DNA from: Wocania_A sp965224845
GTDB taxonomy: Bacteria > Bacteroidota > Bacteroidia > Flavobacteriales > Flavobacteriaceae
DNA length: 64,000 bases
Direction of reading: 5' to 3'
NCBI GenBank assembly: GCA_965224845.1
Contig: CBDDAJ010000014.1
Coordinates: 123,825 to 187,824 of the forward strand
Part shown: in pieces, positions 8,957 through 16,038 of the stretch
How positions within the stretch are numbered: the stretch's first letter is position 1
Layout: each line of letters opens with the position of its first letter
Notes under the pieces: generated by a model
Database searches by the model: none
Seen by the model: only the letters and a program-made list of their open reading frames with translations
What the model was told of the DNA's origin: nothing
Program-made: the position numbers and the translations under genes

Positions 8957-9496
8957 ATGAGTCAAAAAGTTTTACTTAACGCAAAAGAGGTAAACATCAT
9001 TCTTCACCGATTGGCTTGTCAACTTATTGAAAAACATAACGATTTCTCAAATACCGTTTTAATAGGTTTGCAACCTCGTGGTGTATTTTTATCAGACAGA
9101 TTGGCCAAAATACTAACAGAAGATTACAAGGTTAAAAATATTCAAGTTGGGCATTTAGATATCACTTTTTATAGAGATGATTTTAGAAGAGGCGAGAAGA
9201 CTTTGGAGGCAAACACTACTAAAATTGATTTTTTAGTTGAAGGTAAAAACATAGTCTTTATTGATGATGTTTTGTATACCGGACGTAGTATTAGAGCAGC
9301 TTTAACAGCTATCCAATCGTTTGGTAGGCCAAACGAAATTGAACTACTCACGTTAATTGACAGACGTTTTAGTAGGCATTTACCTATTCAGCCAGATTAT
9401 AGAGGAAGACAGGTAGATGTAATAAATAATGAAAAAGTAAAAGTAAACTGGAAAGAGTATGATAATGAGGATTCGGTTTACTTAATTGAAAAATAA
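8957..9496 (+). CDS. pyrR: PyrR: pyrimidine operon regulator / uracil phosphoribosyltransferase (179 aa)
   Basis: The start was placed at 8957 (MSQKVLLNAKEV) because the upstream in-frame ATG at 8927 overlaps the -7 box and would add ten residues not expected in the family. The PRPP-binding signature VFIDDVLYTGRSIRAAL is intact, and the N-terminal GLQPRGVFLSDRLA and DRRFSRHLPIQPDYRG segments are typical of PyrR. PyrR senses UMP/PRPP and binds pyr mRNA in Gram-positives, with secondary UPRTase activity. It heads a run with pyrB, consistent with regulation of pyrimidine synthesis. Confidence 0.93.
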   Translation: MSQKVLLNAKEVNIILHRLACQLIEKHNDFSNTVLIGLQPRGVFLSDRLAKILTEDYKVKNIQVGHLDITFYRDDFRRGEKTLEANTTKIDFLVEGKNIVFIDDVLYTGRSIRAALTAIQSFGRPNEIELLTLIDRRFSRHLPIQPDYRGRQVDVINNEKVKVNWKEYDNEDSVYLIEK

Positions 9497-9606
9497 TATT
9501 TAGATAGAAGCCAGAAGCTCTGGTCTGATTGAGTATGCCACACGGAGCATGGTCAATGTGTAGCCGAACCTATTTAAATGAATAAAAAACAGCTAATAGA
9601 ATAACG
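9497..9606. other. pyrR-pyrB spacer with inverted repeat and decayed repeat-like sequence
   Basis: The 110-bp spacer contains CCAGAAGCTCTGG (5-bp arms, 3-nt loop) at 9514-9526. It is followed by a relatively GC-rich stretch (GCCACACGGAGCATGGTCAA) with a GTAGCCGAAC end that looks like a degenerate flavobacterial intergenic repeat. No U-run is seen, so readthrough into pyrB is plausible. Confidence 0.3.
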
Positions 9607-10542
9607 ATGAGCGAATTAAGTGTAGATCACTTATTAGGAATTAAATATCTTAACAAAAAGGATATTGAACTTATTTTTGAAACTGCTGATCACTTTAAAG
9701 AAGTGATTAATAGACCAATTAAAAAAGTACCTTCACTACGCGATATTACTATTGCTAATCTTTTTTTTGAAAACTCTACCCGTACTAAGTTATCTTTTGA
9801 ACTTGCTGAAAAACGCTTGTCTGCTGATGTTATTAATTTTTCATCCGGACAATCTTCAGTGAAAAAAGGCGAAACTTTAATTGATACTGTAAATAATATT
9901 TTATCAATGAAAGTAGATATGGTTGTTATGCGTCACCCAAACCCTGGAGCTGGAGTGTTTTTGTCAAAACATGTAACAGCCAGTATTATAAATGCAGGTG
10001 ATGGAGCACATGAGCATCCAACCCAAGCTTTATTAGACTCCTATTCTATAAGAGAACGATTAGGTGAAGTTAAAGGTAAAAAAGTTGTTATTGTTGGCGA
10101 TATTTTACATAGTAGAGTAGCGCTTTCAAATATATTTGCCTTGCAATTACAGGGCGCGCAAGTTATGGTTTGTGGCCCCAAAACATTGATTCCTAAGTAT
10201 ATTGATAAACTTGGAGTAGAAGTTGAAACAAATTTGCGTAAAGCATTAAACTGGTGTGATGTAGCTAATATGCTTCGGGTGCAAAACGAACGTATGGATA
10301 TTAGTTATTTTCCATCAACAAGAGAATATACACAACAATTTGGAGTTAATAAAGCGTTACTTGATTCTTTAGATAAAGATATAACTATTATGCACCCCGG
10401 ACCAATAAACAGAGGTGTAGAAATTACTAGTGATGTTGCCGATTCTAAACAGGCTATTATTTTAAACCAAGTAGAAAATGGTGTCGCTATTAGAATGGCT
10501 GTTATATATTTGTTAGCTTCAAAAATAAAACATAAATCATGA
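9607..10542 (+). CDS. pyrB: Aspartate carbamoyltransferase, catalytic subunit (311 aa)
   Basis: Condenses carbamoyl phosphate with aspartate in the second step of de novo pyrimidine synthesis. The carbamoyl-phosphate motif NSTRTKLSFE occurs near residue 56, with HPNPGAG, GDGAHEHPTQALLD and the C-terminal HPGPINRGVE substrate loop all intact. Length is typical of the catalytic chain. No pyrI is adjacent, so the enzyme may lack the regulatory chain. Its stop overlaps the next start by 4 bp (ATGA), indicating translational coupling. Confidence 0.97.
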   Translation: MSELSVDHLLGIKYLNKKDIELIFETADHFKEVINRPIKKVPSLRDITIANLFFENSTRTKLSFELAEKRLSADVINFSSGQSSVKKGETLIDTVNNILSMKVDMVVMRHPNPGAGVFLSKHVTASIINAGDGAHEHPTQALLDSYSIRERLGEVKGKKVVIVGDILHSRVALSNIFALQLQGAQVMVCGPKTLIPKYIDKLGVEVETNLRKALNWCDVANMLRVQNERMDISYFPSTREYTQQFGVNKALLDSLDKDITIMHPGPINRGVEITSDVADSKQAIILNQVENGVAIRMAVIYLLASKIKHKS

Positions 10543-10871
10543 TTTTAAGTCAAAACGGAAATATTTCAATAATTACTCAGGAGAAGGCCACAATAATTGA
10601 ATTGGTTAAGAAAATTGAGGCTTTATACCCTAAGTTTAAGAACAACAATATCGTTGTTTCGCTAACTACACTTACTAAAATTAGTTTGTCTGAAATTGTA
10701 GAATTTTTAGAATTATCGAATAGGCATAGAGCAGCAAAACAATCTTTTGTTATCGTGTCTGATAAAGTAAACCTGGATGATGTTCCGGATGAAATAATTG
10801 TTGTACCTACTATTCAGGAAGCCTACGATATTATTGAAATGGAAGATATGGAACGAGATTTAGGACTTTAA
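10539..10871 (+). CDS. Small STAS-like protein, 110 aa, function unknown
   Basis: The start codon overlaps the pyrB stop. The predicted alternation of strands and helices (ISIITQEKATIIELVKKI, NIVVSLTT, ISEIVEFLELSNRHRAAKQ, FVIVSD, EIIVVPTIQEAYDII) resembles a STAS/anti-sigma antagonist fold, and the C-terminal PTIQEAYDIIEME helix matches the usual end of such domains. No phosphorylatable serine motif (DSSG-like) is evident. It sits one base before a DUF3291 gene in a run ending with rnz. The fold call is inference from pattern alone. Confidence 0.6.
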   Translation: MILSQNGNISIITQEKATIIELVKKIEALYPKFKNNNIVVSLTTLTKISLSEIVEFLELSNRHRAAKQSFVIVSDKVNLDDVPDEIIVVPTIQEAYDIIEMEDMERDLGL

Positions 10872-10872
10872 T

Positions 10873-11343
10873 ATGAATACCTACTATCTTGCACAAGTAA
10901 ATATAGCCAAACGATTGGCGCCGATGGACGACCCCATAATGCAAGATTTTATTAATAATCTTGATAGAATTAATGCCATAGCTGATAGGGCTGATGGCTT
11001 TATCTGGCGTATGCAAGACGAAGACAAAGCCTTGGGAGCTAAAATCTTTCAAGATGATACTCTGCTTATAAATATGTCGGTCTGGAAAGATTTAGAGTCA
11101 CTTTTTAAGTATACGTATCATTCAGGACATATTGAAGTTTTTAAGCGCAAAAAAGAGTGGTTTAGCAAAATGAAGATGATGCATATGGCATTTTGGTATG
11201 TTCCAGTTGGCTACGAACCAACATTTCAAGACGCTAAGGATCGATTAGATTATTTAAATAAACACGGAGATACGCCGTATGCCTTTAGTTTTAAAAATAA
11301 ATTTACAGCCGAAGATTCAATAAATTACACACCCATTTTATAA
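10873..11343 (+). CDS. DUF3291 domain protein, 156 aa
   Basis: The protein spans the DUF3291 domain, a dimeric alpha/beta-barrel (ABM-like) family, with YLAQVNIAKRLAPMDDPIMQDF at the N-terminus, GFIWRMQDEDK, MSVWKDLESLFKYTY and AFWYVPVGYEPTFQDAKDRLDYL. No biochemical role is established for the family. It lies between the STAS-like gene and rnz with 1-bp gaps on both sides, so it is almost certainly part of the same transcript. Confidence 0.8.
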   Translation: MNTYYLAQVNIAKRLAPMDDPIMQDFINNLDRINAIADRADGFIWRMQDEDKALGAKIFQDDTLLINMSVWKDLESLFKYTYHSGHIEVFKRKKEWFSKMKMMHMAFWYVPVGYEPTFQDAKDRLDYLNKHGDTPYAFSFKNKFTAEDSINYTPIL

Positions 11344-11344
11344 T

Positions 11345-12250
11345 ATGAAGCTTTCTATATTAGGCTGTTATAGTGCTACACCGCGAGCTTTAACAAATAC
11401 AACATCTCAGGTTTTAGAAATTAATAACCATATGTTTTTAATTGATTGTGGAGAAGGCACACAAGTACAGTTACGTAAGCACAAAATTAAATTCAACCGG
11501 ATAAAACATATTTTTATATCGCATTTACATGGCGACCATTTTTTTGGTTTGGTTGGATTGATTTCTACGTTTAGACTATTAACCCGAGAAACAGATTTGC
11601 ATATTTATGGCCCTAAAGGTATCAAAGAAGTTGTGACACTACACATGAAATTAGCAGATTCCTGGACAAACTATAAGCTTTTTTTTCATGAATTAACATC
11701 AAACGAATCTGAATTGATTTTTACAGATGATAAGGTAGAGGTGTATACCATTCCATTGAATCATCGTGTTTATACCAACGGCTATCTGTTTAAAGAAAAG
11801 GAGGGTGAGCGTAAATTAGATATTAATGCTGTTGAAGAAGCAAACATCGATACAGCCTACTTTAGAAAACTAAAACAGGGTTTTGATGTTGAAAACAGAG
11901 CTGGTGTTTTAATTGACAATAAAAAGGTTACTAAACCAGCCAATAAACCAAAAAGCTATGCCTTTTGTAGTGATACGATGTATAAAGAAAATATCGTTCC
12001 AATAATTAAAAACGTAGATGTATTGTATCACGAATCTACTTTTTTAGAAAAGCATGCACATTTAGCACCAAAAACCAAGCATTCTACTGCAAAAGAAGCG
12101 GCTAAAATAGCTAAACTTGCTAAAGTGGGCACACTGTTGCTTGGGCATTATTCAACGCGTTACGATGACTTAAATGCTTTTAAAGAAGAGGCCCAAGAAG
12201 TTTTTAACAATGTTGAGTTGAGTGAAGACGGCAAGACATTCGAATTTTAA
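11345..12250 (+). CDS. rnz: Ribonuclease Z (tRNA 3' endonuclease), 301 aa
   Basis: A metallo-beta-lactamase-fold nuclease that removes the 3' trailer of tRNA precursors. It has the N-terminal LGCYSATPRALTNTTS strand, the zinc ligand motif SHLHGDHFFGL near residue 60, and the later histidines and aspartate in FCSDTMYKE, YHESTFLEKHAH and LLLGHYSTRY. Length fits the short bacterial form. It closes the pyrR operon-like run. Its last 4 bp overlap the end of the convergent gene. Confidence 0.95.
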   Translation: MKLSILGCYSATPRALTNTTSQVLEINNHMFLIDCGEGTQVQLRKHKIKFNRIKHIFISHLHGDHFFGLVGLISTFRLLTRETDLHIYGPKGIKEVVTLHMKLADSWTNYKLFFHELTSNESELIFTDDKVEVYTIPLNHRVYTNGYLFKEKEGERKLDINAVEEANIDTAYFRKLKQGFDVENRAGVLIDNKKVTKPANKPKSYAFCSDTMYKENIVPIIKNVDVLYHESTFLEKHAHLAPKTKHSTAKEAAKIAKLAKVGTLLLGHYSTRYDDLNAFKEEAQEVFNNVELSEDGKTFEF

Positions 12251-12660
12251 TTAAACTCTTTTAGATTTAAAAGCCATTGTATGGCCTCATCTAAGGAGAG
12301 ACATCGTTTAATACTCCTTTTTGAGAATTTTTTTTCTAAAGTAGCATTCATAAATGTGAAGTCATTATAATACACTATTGCACTAGCAATAATTATATTG
12401 TATTTTTTATGAACTTTCTCCCAGGAACGAGGATCTGTTGAATACGAATTTATTCGATTTGAAAGATAGGCCAGCTTTATATCTTTTCCATAAAAGTTTA
12501 TCAATTCATCCATTACTTCAATAACCTTTTCCCAATCAAAGTGAACACCCTCATTTAGTTCGCTAATAAAAAATGTTTCAAAAAAATAAAAATGCCCAAA
12601 AGGCTTTTCTAATTTGTAATGCTTTAATGTTTTAAAATACTTGGAGTCTTGAAACTTCAT
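12247..12660 (-). CDS. Hypothetical protein, 137 aa, STAS/SpoIIAA-like pattern
   Basis: No signal peptide or membrane segment. The order FHFYFFETFFISEL, a helix EKVIEVMDELINFYG, DIKLAYLSNRINSY, IIIASAIVYYND, and a C-terminal amphipathic helix SLDEAIQWLLNL looks like the small SpoIIAA-like/STAS proteins common in Flavobacteriia. The function is not known. It is convergent with rnz and has no obvious operon partner. Confidence 0.6.
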   Translation of the reverse strand: MKFQDSKYFKTLKHYKLEKPFGHFYFFETFFISELNEGVHFDWEKVIEVMDELINFYGKDIKLAYLSNRINSYSTDPRSWEKVHKKYNIIIASAIVYYNDFTFMNATLEKKFSKRSIKRCLSLDEAIQWLLNLKEFN

Positions 12661-12725
12661 GTAGGGTCTTTTAAAATACTAATTTAAGAATATTCAGACA
12701 CATAATTTAAAAAAAAGATGTCTTT

Positions 12726-13496
12726 TTATTTTTTGTACCCTAAAAGATATATTATTTTACCTGGGCCAGATTTTACTTTACCTAATTTCCATTCGAAAGA
12801 ATTTCCATTATTAAGCCCATTAATTAAATGATTCATTTCACTAATAGAATATGTTCGCAGTACCGAAACCAGGCCGTCCCAACACACTAAGATTGGTAGA
12901 ATAGGAATTATATAAGTAAAACATATTCTTCCAATTTTAAAGGGCTTTATAAAGGGGGTTAGCAATAATACATGCAATGGCGATAAAAGCATAAATACGA
13001 TACTTTTTAAGTTTCGTTCCTGAGCTTCAAAAATAGCTATAGCAGTTTCATTATTTACAGCATTTTGAAGTATTTGCTGTGCTTGTTTGGGTTTAAAGTG
13101 ATGCATAGATAAAAACTGAGTTCTTAAACCTATTAAGCTTTTAGGTACGTTTAGCGCATCAATAGAGGTAGTAATGTATTCGATATTTTTCGCAGAAGCT
13201 TTGGTTTGCTTAAAGGCTTCTATATTGGGATAATAATCGGTTAGTACAATTTTTAAATTAGGCTTGTTTTTTAACAGGTGCTCGTTAAGCTTAAGTATTC
13301 CACCACCGCCACCCGAAGCTAAATCTATAATGGTATCAGATTTACATTTTTCTAAACCTTCTTCAAGAATAGGAACAATAGGTTTATAAATATCAAATTT
13401 ATTAGACATGTATTGTAAAAAATCTGTCATATAGTTTCTTATAAATTGTGGAAACCCTTTTAAATCTTCAAACTCAAATAAATGTATTCGTCCCAT
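12726..13496 (-). CDS. Class I SAM-dependent methyltransferase-like protein, 256 aa
   Basis: A Rossmann motif I (TIIDLASGGGGGI) is followed by an acidic strand end (KIVLTDYYPN) and post-I segments, indicating an S-adenosylmethionine-binding fold. Unusually for a soluble methyltransferase, residues about 165-210 form a long hydrophobic stretch (SIVFMLLSPLHVLLLTPFI and CFTYIIPILPILVCW), suggesting membrane association and a lipidic substrate. The substrate is unknown. It is 19 bp downstream of the DUF3784 gene on the same strand, probably one transcript. Confidence 0.75.
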   Translation of the reverse strand: MGRIHLFEFEDLKGFPQFIRNYMTDFLQYMSNKFDIYKPIVPILEEGLEKCKSDTIIDLASGGGGGILKLNEHLLKNKPNLKIVLTDYYPNIEAFKQTKASAKNIEYITTSIDALNVPKSLIGLRTQFLSMHHFKPKQAQQILQNAVNNETAIAIFEAQERNLKSIVFMLLSPLHVLLLTPFIKPFKIGRICFTYIIPILPILVCWDGLVSVLRTYSISEMNHLINGLNNGNSFEWKLGKVKSGPGKIIYLLGYKK

Positions 13497-13515
13497 AATA
13501 TATAGCTAAAAGAGA

Positions 13516-13827
13516 TTATGCTTCTTCATTTTTTTTATTGGCATTGATAAGCGTGTATAGTAAGCCAATTACAATAATTATAGCAGTAACTAAAAGTTGG
13601 TATAGGTGGTTTACCTCTAAAAAAAACATGATAAACGTAGCAGTTATTAATAAAATACCAGTTGTTATTAATCCATTGTGCATAAAGGTTGAACATTTTT
13701 TAATGTCAATTTTCTTTTTTTCTTCAGCAGTCATAGTATTATAACCAGCAATAAGGTTAGGGTATTTTTTTACTAAGAACCCACAAATAATAAAAATGAA
13801 GCCAATAAGGGGATTTACAAAAAGCAT
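13516..13827 (-). CDS. DUF3784-like small membrane protein, 103 aa
   Basis: Three hydrophobic helices can be seen (FVNPLIGFIFIICGFLV, GLITTGILLITATFIMFFL, LYQLLVTAIIIVIGLLYTLI), with the motif KKYPNLIAGYNTM that characterises the DUF3784 family. The role is unknown. It reads away from pdxH over a 52-bp divergent gap and runs into the methyltransferase gene. Confidence 0.75.
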   Translation of the reverse strand: MLFVNPLIGFIFIICGFLVKKYPNLIAGYNTMTAEEKKKIDIKKCSTFMHNGLITTGILLITATFIMFFLEVNHLYQLLVTAIIIVIGLLYTLINANKKNEEA

Positions 13828-13879
13828 TTTGCGTAAATTTGAATACTTAAAGTTACAATTTATTTGTTTATTAATATTT

Positions 13880-14527
13880 ATGCAAAAAGATTTAAGCGAT
13901 TATAGAAAATCTTACGAAAAGGGCGCATTGCTTTTGGCAGATGTACCAGAAAACCCAATAGAATTATTCCAGAAATGGTTTTACGAGGTAGATACGTTTT
14001 TTGTAGAAGATGAAACCAATGCCATGTCTATATCTACCATAGGTAAAGATGGCTATCCAAAGAACAGGGTTGTACTTCTTAAAAGATATACATACGAAGG
14101 TTTTATATTCTATACGAATTATAAAAGTGAAAAAGGCAAAGCCATTGCAGACAACCCAAATGTTTGCTTGTCATTTTTTTGGCACGGTGCTGAAAGGCAA
14201 ATTATAATTAAGGGTAAAGCAGAAAAGATCGCGAAAAATTTAAGCGATGGCTATTTTGAATCCAGACCCAGAGGCAGCCAATTAGGAGCCTTGGTTTCTA
14301 ACCAAAGTGATGCGATTGAAAGTCGTGAGTATCTTGAAGATAAACTACAAATGCTTGAGAAAGAATTTGAAGGCAAAGACATACCAAGGCCAGATTATTG
14401 GGGCGGATACATTGTAAAACCTGTAGAAATGGAGTTCTGGCAAGGGCGGCCTAATAGGTTACATGATAGGATACGATATAAATTACAAAGCGATTTTAAT
14501 TGGAAGATTGATCGATTATCTCCCTAA
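13880..14527 (+). CDS. pdxH: Pyridoxamine 5'-phosphate oxidase (215 aa)
   Basis: FMN enzyme that oxidises PNP/PMP to pyridoxal 5'-phosphate. The start is set at 13880 (MQKDLSDYRKSYEKG); the longer open frame from 13796 would overlap the divergent gene and adds 28 hydrophobic residues foreign to the family. Visible motifs are NAMSISTIGKDGYPKNRVVLLK, YTNYKSEKGKAI, RPRGSQLGALVSNQS and the C-terminal EFWQGRPNRLHDRIRY, covering the FMN and substrate sites. Length is typical. Confidence 0.96.
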   Translation: MQKDLSDYRKSYEKGALLLADVPENPIELFQKWFYEVDTFFVEDETNAMSISTIGKDGYPKNRVVLLKRYTYEGFIFYTNYKSEKGKAIADNPNVCLSFFWHGAERQIIIKGKAEKIAKNLSDGYFESRPRGSQLGALVSNQSDAIESREYLEDKLQMLEKEFEGKDIPRPDYWGGYIVKPVEMEFWQGRPNRLHDRIRYKLQSDFNWKIDRLSP

Positions 14528-14573
14528 AACATCGGTGTAAGCACCTTTTTTTACTACAAAATAATGCATTTCA

Positions 14574-14619
14574 TCGATTAAAAACATAAAGAATCGACAA
14601 ATAACATGTTTTTTATCGA
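14574..14619 (+). promoter_or_regulatory. Phased TCGA-centred motif array upstream of the CAP lipoprotein gene
   Basis: Three AT-rich sites centred on ATCGA begin their TCGA at 14574, 14594 and 14616 (spacing 20 and 22 bp), including TTTTTATCGATTTTA. The last lies about 75 bp before the start codon. The same motif with the same spacing occurs before the SixA-like gene at 30.6 kb. This suggests a shared DNA-binding protein contacting one face of the helix. Confidence 0.45.
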
Positions 14620-14693
14620 TTTTAACATTTTATTAACATTTACTTCTAAGTGGGCTGTTAAATTTACAGAACCAAATCTAAATTTACCTACTT

Positions 14694-15188
14694 ATGAAGT
14701 TATTAAAAAAGCTGCCGTTATTGGCATTGTTAGCTATTTTGACATTCTCTTGTTCAACAGATAGCATGGATGAAAAAGCAGACGCTATTGTAGAAAACTT
14801 AATTGTACCTCCTACTAAACAAATTGAAATTGAAATTTTAGAACTTATTAATGATCACAGGTTATCATTGGGATTAAACCCTTTATCAGATTTACAGATT
14901 GTTAAGTCTGTGGCTTATAGCCATACTGATTATATGGTTGACCAAAATGAGGTGTCACATGATAATTTTTATACCCGTAGTAATTATTTAAAAGCTAATG
15001 CTGGTGCAAAAAAAGTATCTGAAAATGTGGCATATGGTTATAGTAGTGCAGAATCTGTAGTAAATGCTTGGATTAAAAGTGATGGACACCGAGCTAATAT
15101 TGAAGGCGATTTTTCAAATTTCAATATATCGGCAGAAAAGAATAAAGATGGAAGATGGTATTATACAAACATTTTCATAAAAAAATAA
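14694..15188 (+). CDS. CAP-domain (SCP/PR1-like) lipoprotein, 164 aa
   Basis: The lipobox LTFSCSTDS follows a signal peptide, so the protein is secreted and lipid-anchored. The CAP domain spans about residues 42-162, with LELINDHRLSLGLNPLSD, AYSHTDYMV, the SENVAYGY motif and AWIKSDGHRANIEGDFSNF; the histidines correspond to the usual CAP cavity residues. The bacterial role of CAP proteins is poorly defined. It has a phased-motif promoter region and is followed by a terminator. Confidence 0.88.
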   Translation: MKLLKKLPLLALLAILTFSCSTDSMDEKADAIVENLIVPPTKQIEIEILELINDHRLSLGLNPLSDLQIVKSVAYSHTDYMVDQNEVSHDNFYTRSNYLKANAGAKKVSENVAYGYSSAESVVNAWIKSDGHRANIEGDFSNFNISAEKNKDGRWYYTNIFIKK

Positions 15189-15329
15189 AATTGTTTTTAG
15201 AAGCAATTACAATATAACCTTTTAATTTACTGATTTTTAGCAAATGCTGTGTAGAGGTATACAGCAAAAGGAATTAACTGGTTATTTTAATAACTAAATA
15301 GTTATTGAATTTAGCTTTAGGTATAAAAT

Positions 15330-15356
15330 CCTCTCAGTTTTCTGAGGGGGTTTTTT
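15330..15356 (+). terminator. Terminator downstream of the CAP gene
   Basis: Stem CCTCTCAG/CTGAGGGG (one G-U) at 15330-15349 is followed by TTTTTT at 15351-15356. It lies about 140 bp past the CAP stop, leaving a long 3' UTR that also holds a TGCTGT/ACAGCA hairpin near 15245-15266. Confidence 0.75.
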
Positions 15357-15374
15357 GATTTATCTTGTGAGCTT

Positions 15375-15932
15375 TTAAAACTTTAGTATGGCCTGAATTT
15401 TTTCATAGCCAATTTCGCTTAATCCGCCATATTTCATATTAGGTGAAAAAGGTTTAGAAAATGTCATACCACATCCATTGATACAAACCCAAACCTTTCC
15501 AATTTCAGAGTTTTTTTTGTTGTAAAACCTAATGATATAGTCTGATTCACTTAAAGCCCAAGTTGTTTCACCCCAATTGAAATTATCAGGTGAATTAAAA
15601 AATAATTTCAAACTATCAACTTCTCGTTCAGATAGTTTTTTCCTGGTTAACCTGCTAAAAAGAGGAAGGTTTTTATAAACTTTAATTTGGCTGACATCGG
15701 TTCTTGGGAACTTATAATTTGGAGTTTTAAAATTCCTTTGATACACTTTTTTTGGATAATCTGTAGTAGTTTCGTCTCCAATTTTATATTCATTCTCGAT
15801 AAAAATAAAATTTGAAAGATTATTATCATGATTACCTAACCTGTCATAGCAATCTATAGTATACATTATTGCTAACCCAGCAATTATGAGTATAGCTCGA
15901 AGCATATATTTAAGTTTGCTGAGATGTGTCAA
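15375..15932 (-). CDS. Hypothetical protein with N-terminal membrane anchor, 185 aa
   Basis: An N-terminal hydrophobic segment (MLRAILIIAGLAIMYTI) preceded by a basic stretch suggests a signal anchor or uncleaved signal. The rest is soluble and beta-rich, with two nearby cysteines in VWVCINGCGM. No domain was recognised. The start could also be the Met at the tenth residue. It is isolated, between a plus-strand terminator and the OmpA-like genes. Confidence 0.55.
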   Translation of the reverse strand: MTHLSKLKYMLRAILIIAGLAIMYTIDCYDRLGNHDNNLSNFIFIENEYKIGDETTTDYPKKVYQRNFKTPNYKFPRTDVSQIKVYKNLPLFSRLTRKKLSEREVDSLKLFFNSPDNFNWGETTWALSESDYIIRFYNKKNSEIGKVWVCINGCGMTFSKPFSPNMKYGGLSEIGYEKIQAILKF

Positions 15933-16038
15933 AATTGAGCCTAATAAGAGGTGTAATCATTATCTTTCTAAAGATATAAAAAACCACCAAAAGAAAATCC
16001 CTTTGATGGTTTTTAATCATTATGAATTTAGCTTGATA

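Noticed and set aside
13796..13879. Longer N-terminus for PdxH
   Set aside because: The added residues overlap the divergent DUF3784 gene and do not match the family; the ATG at 13880 fits.
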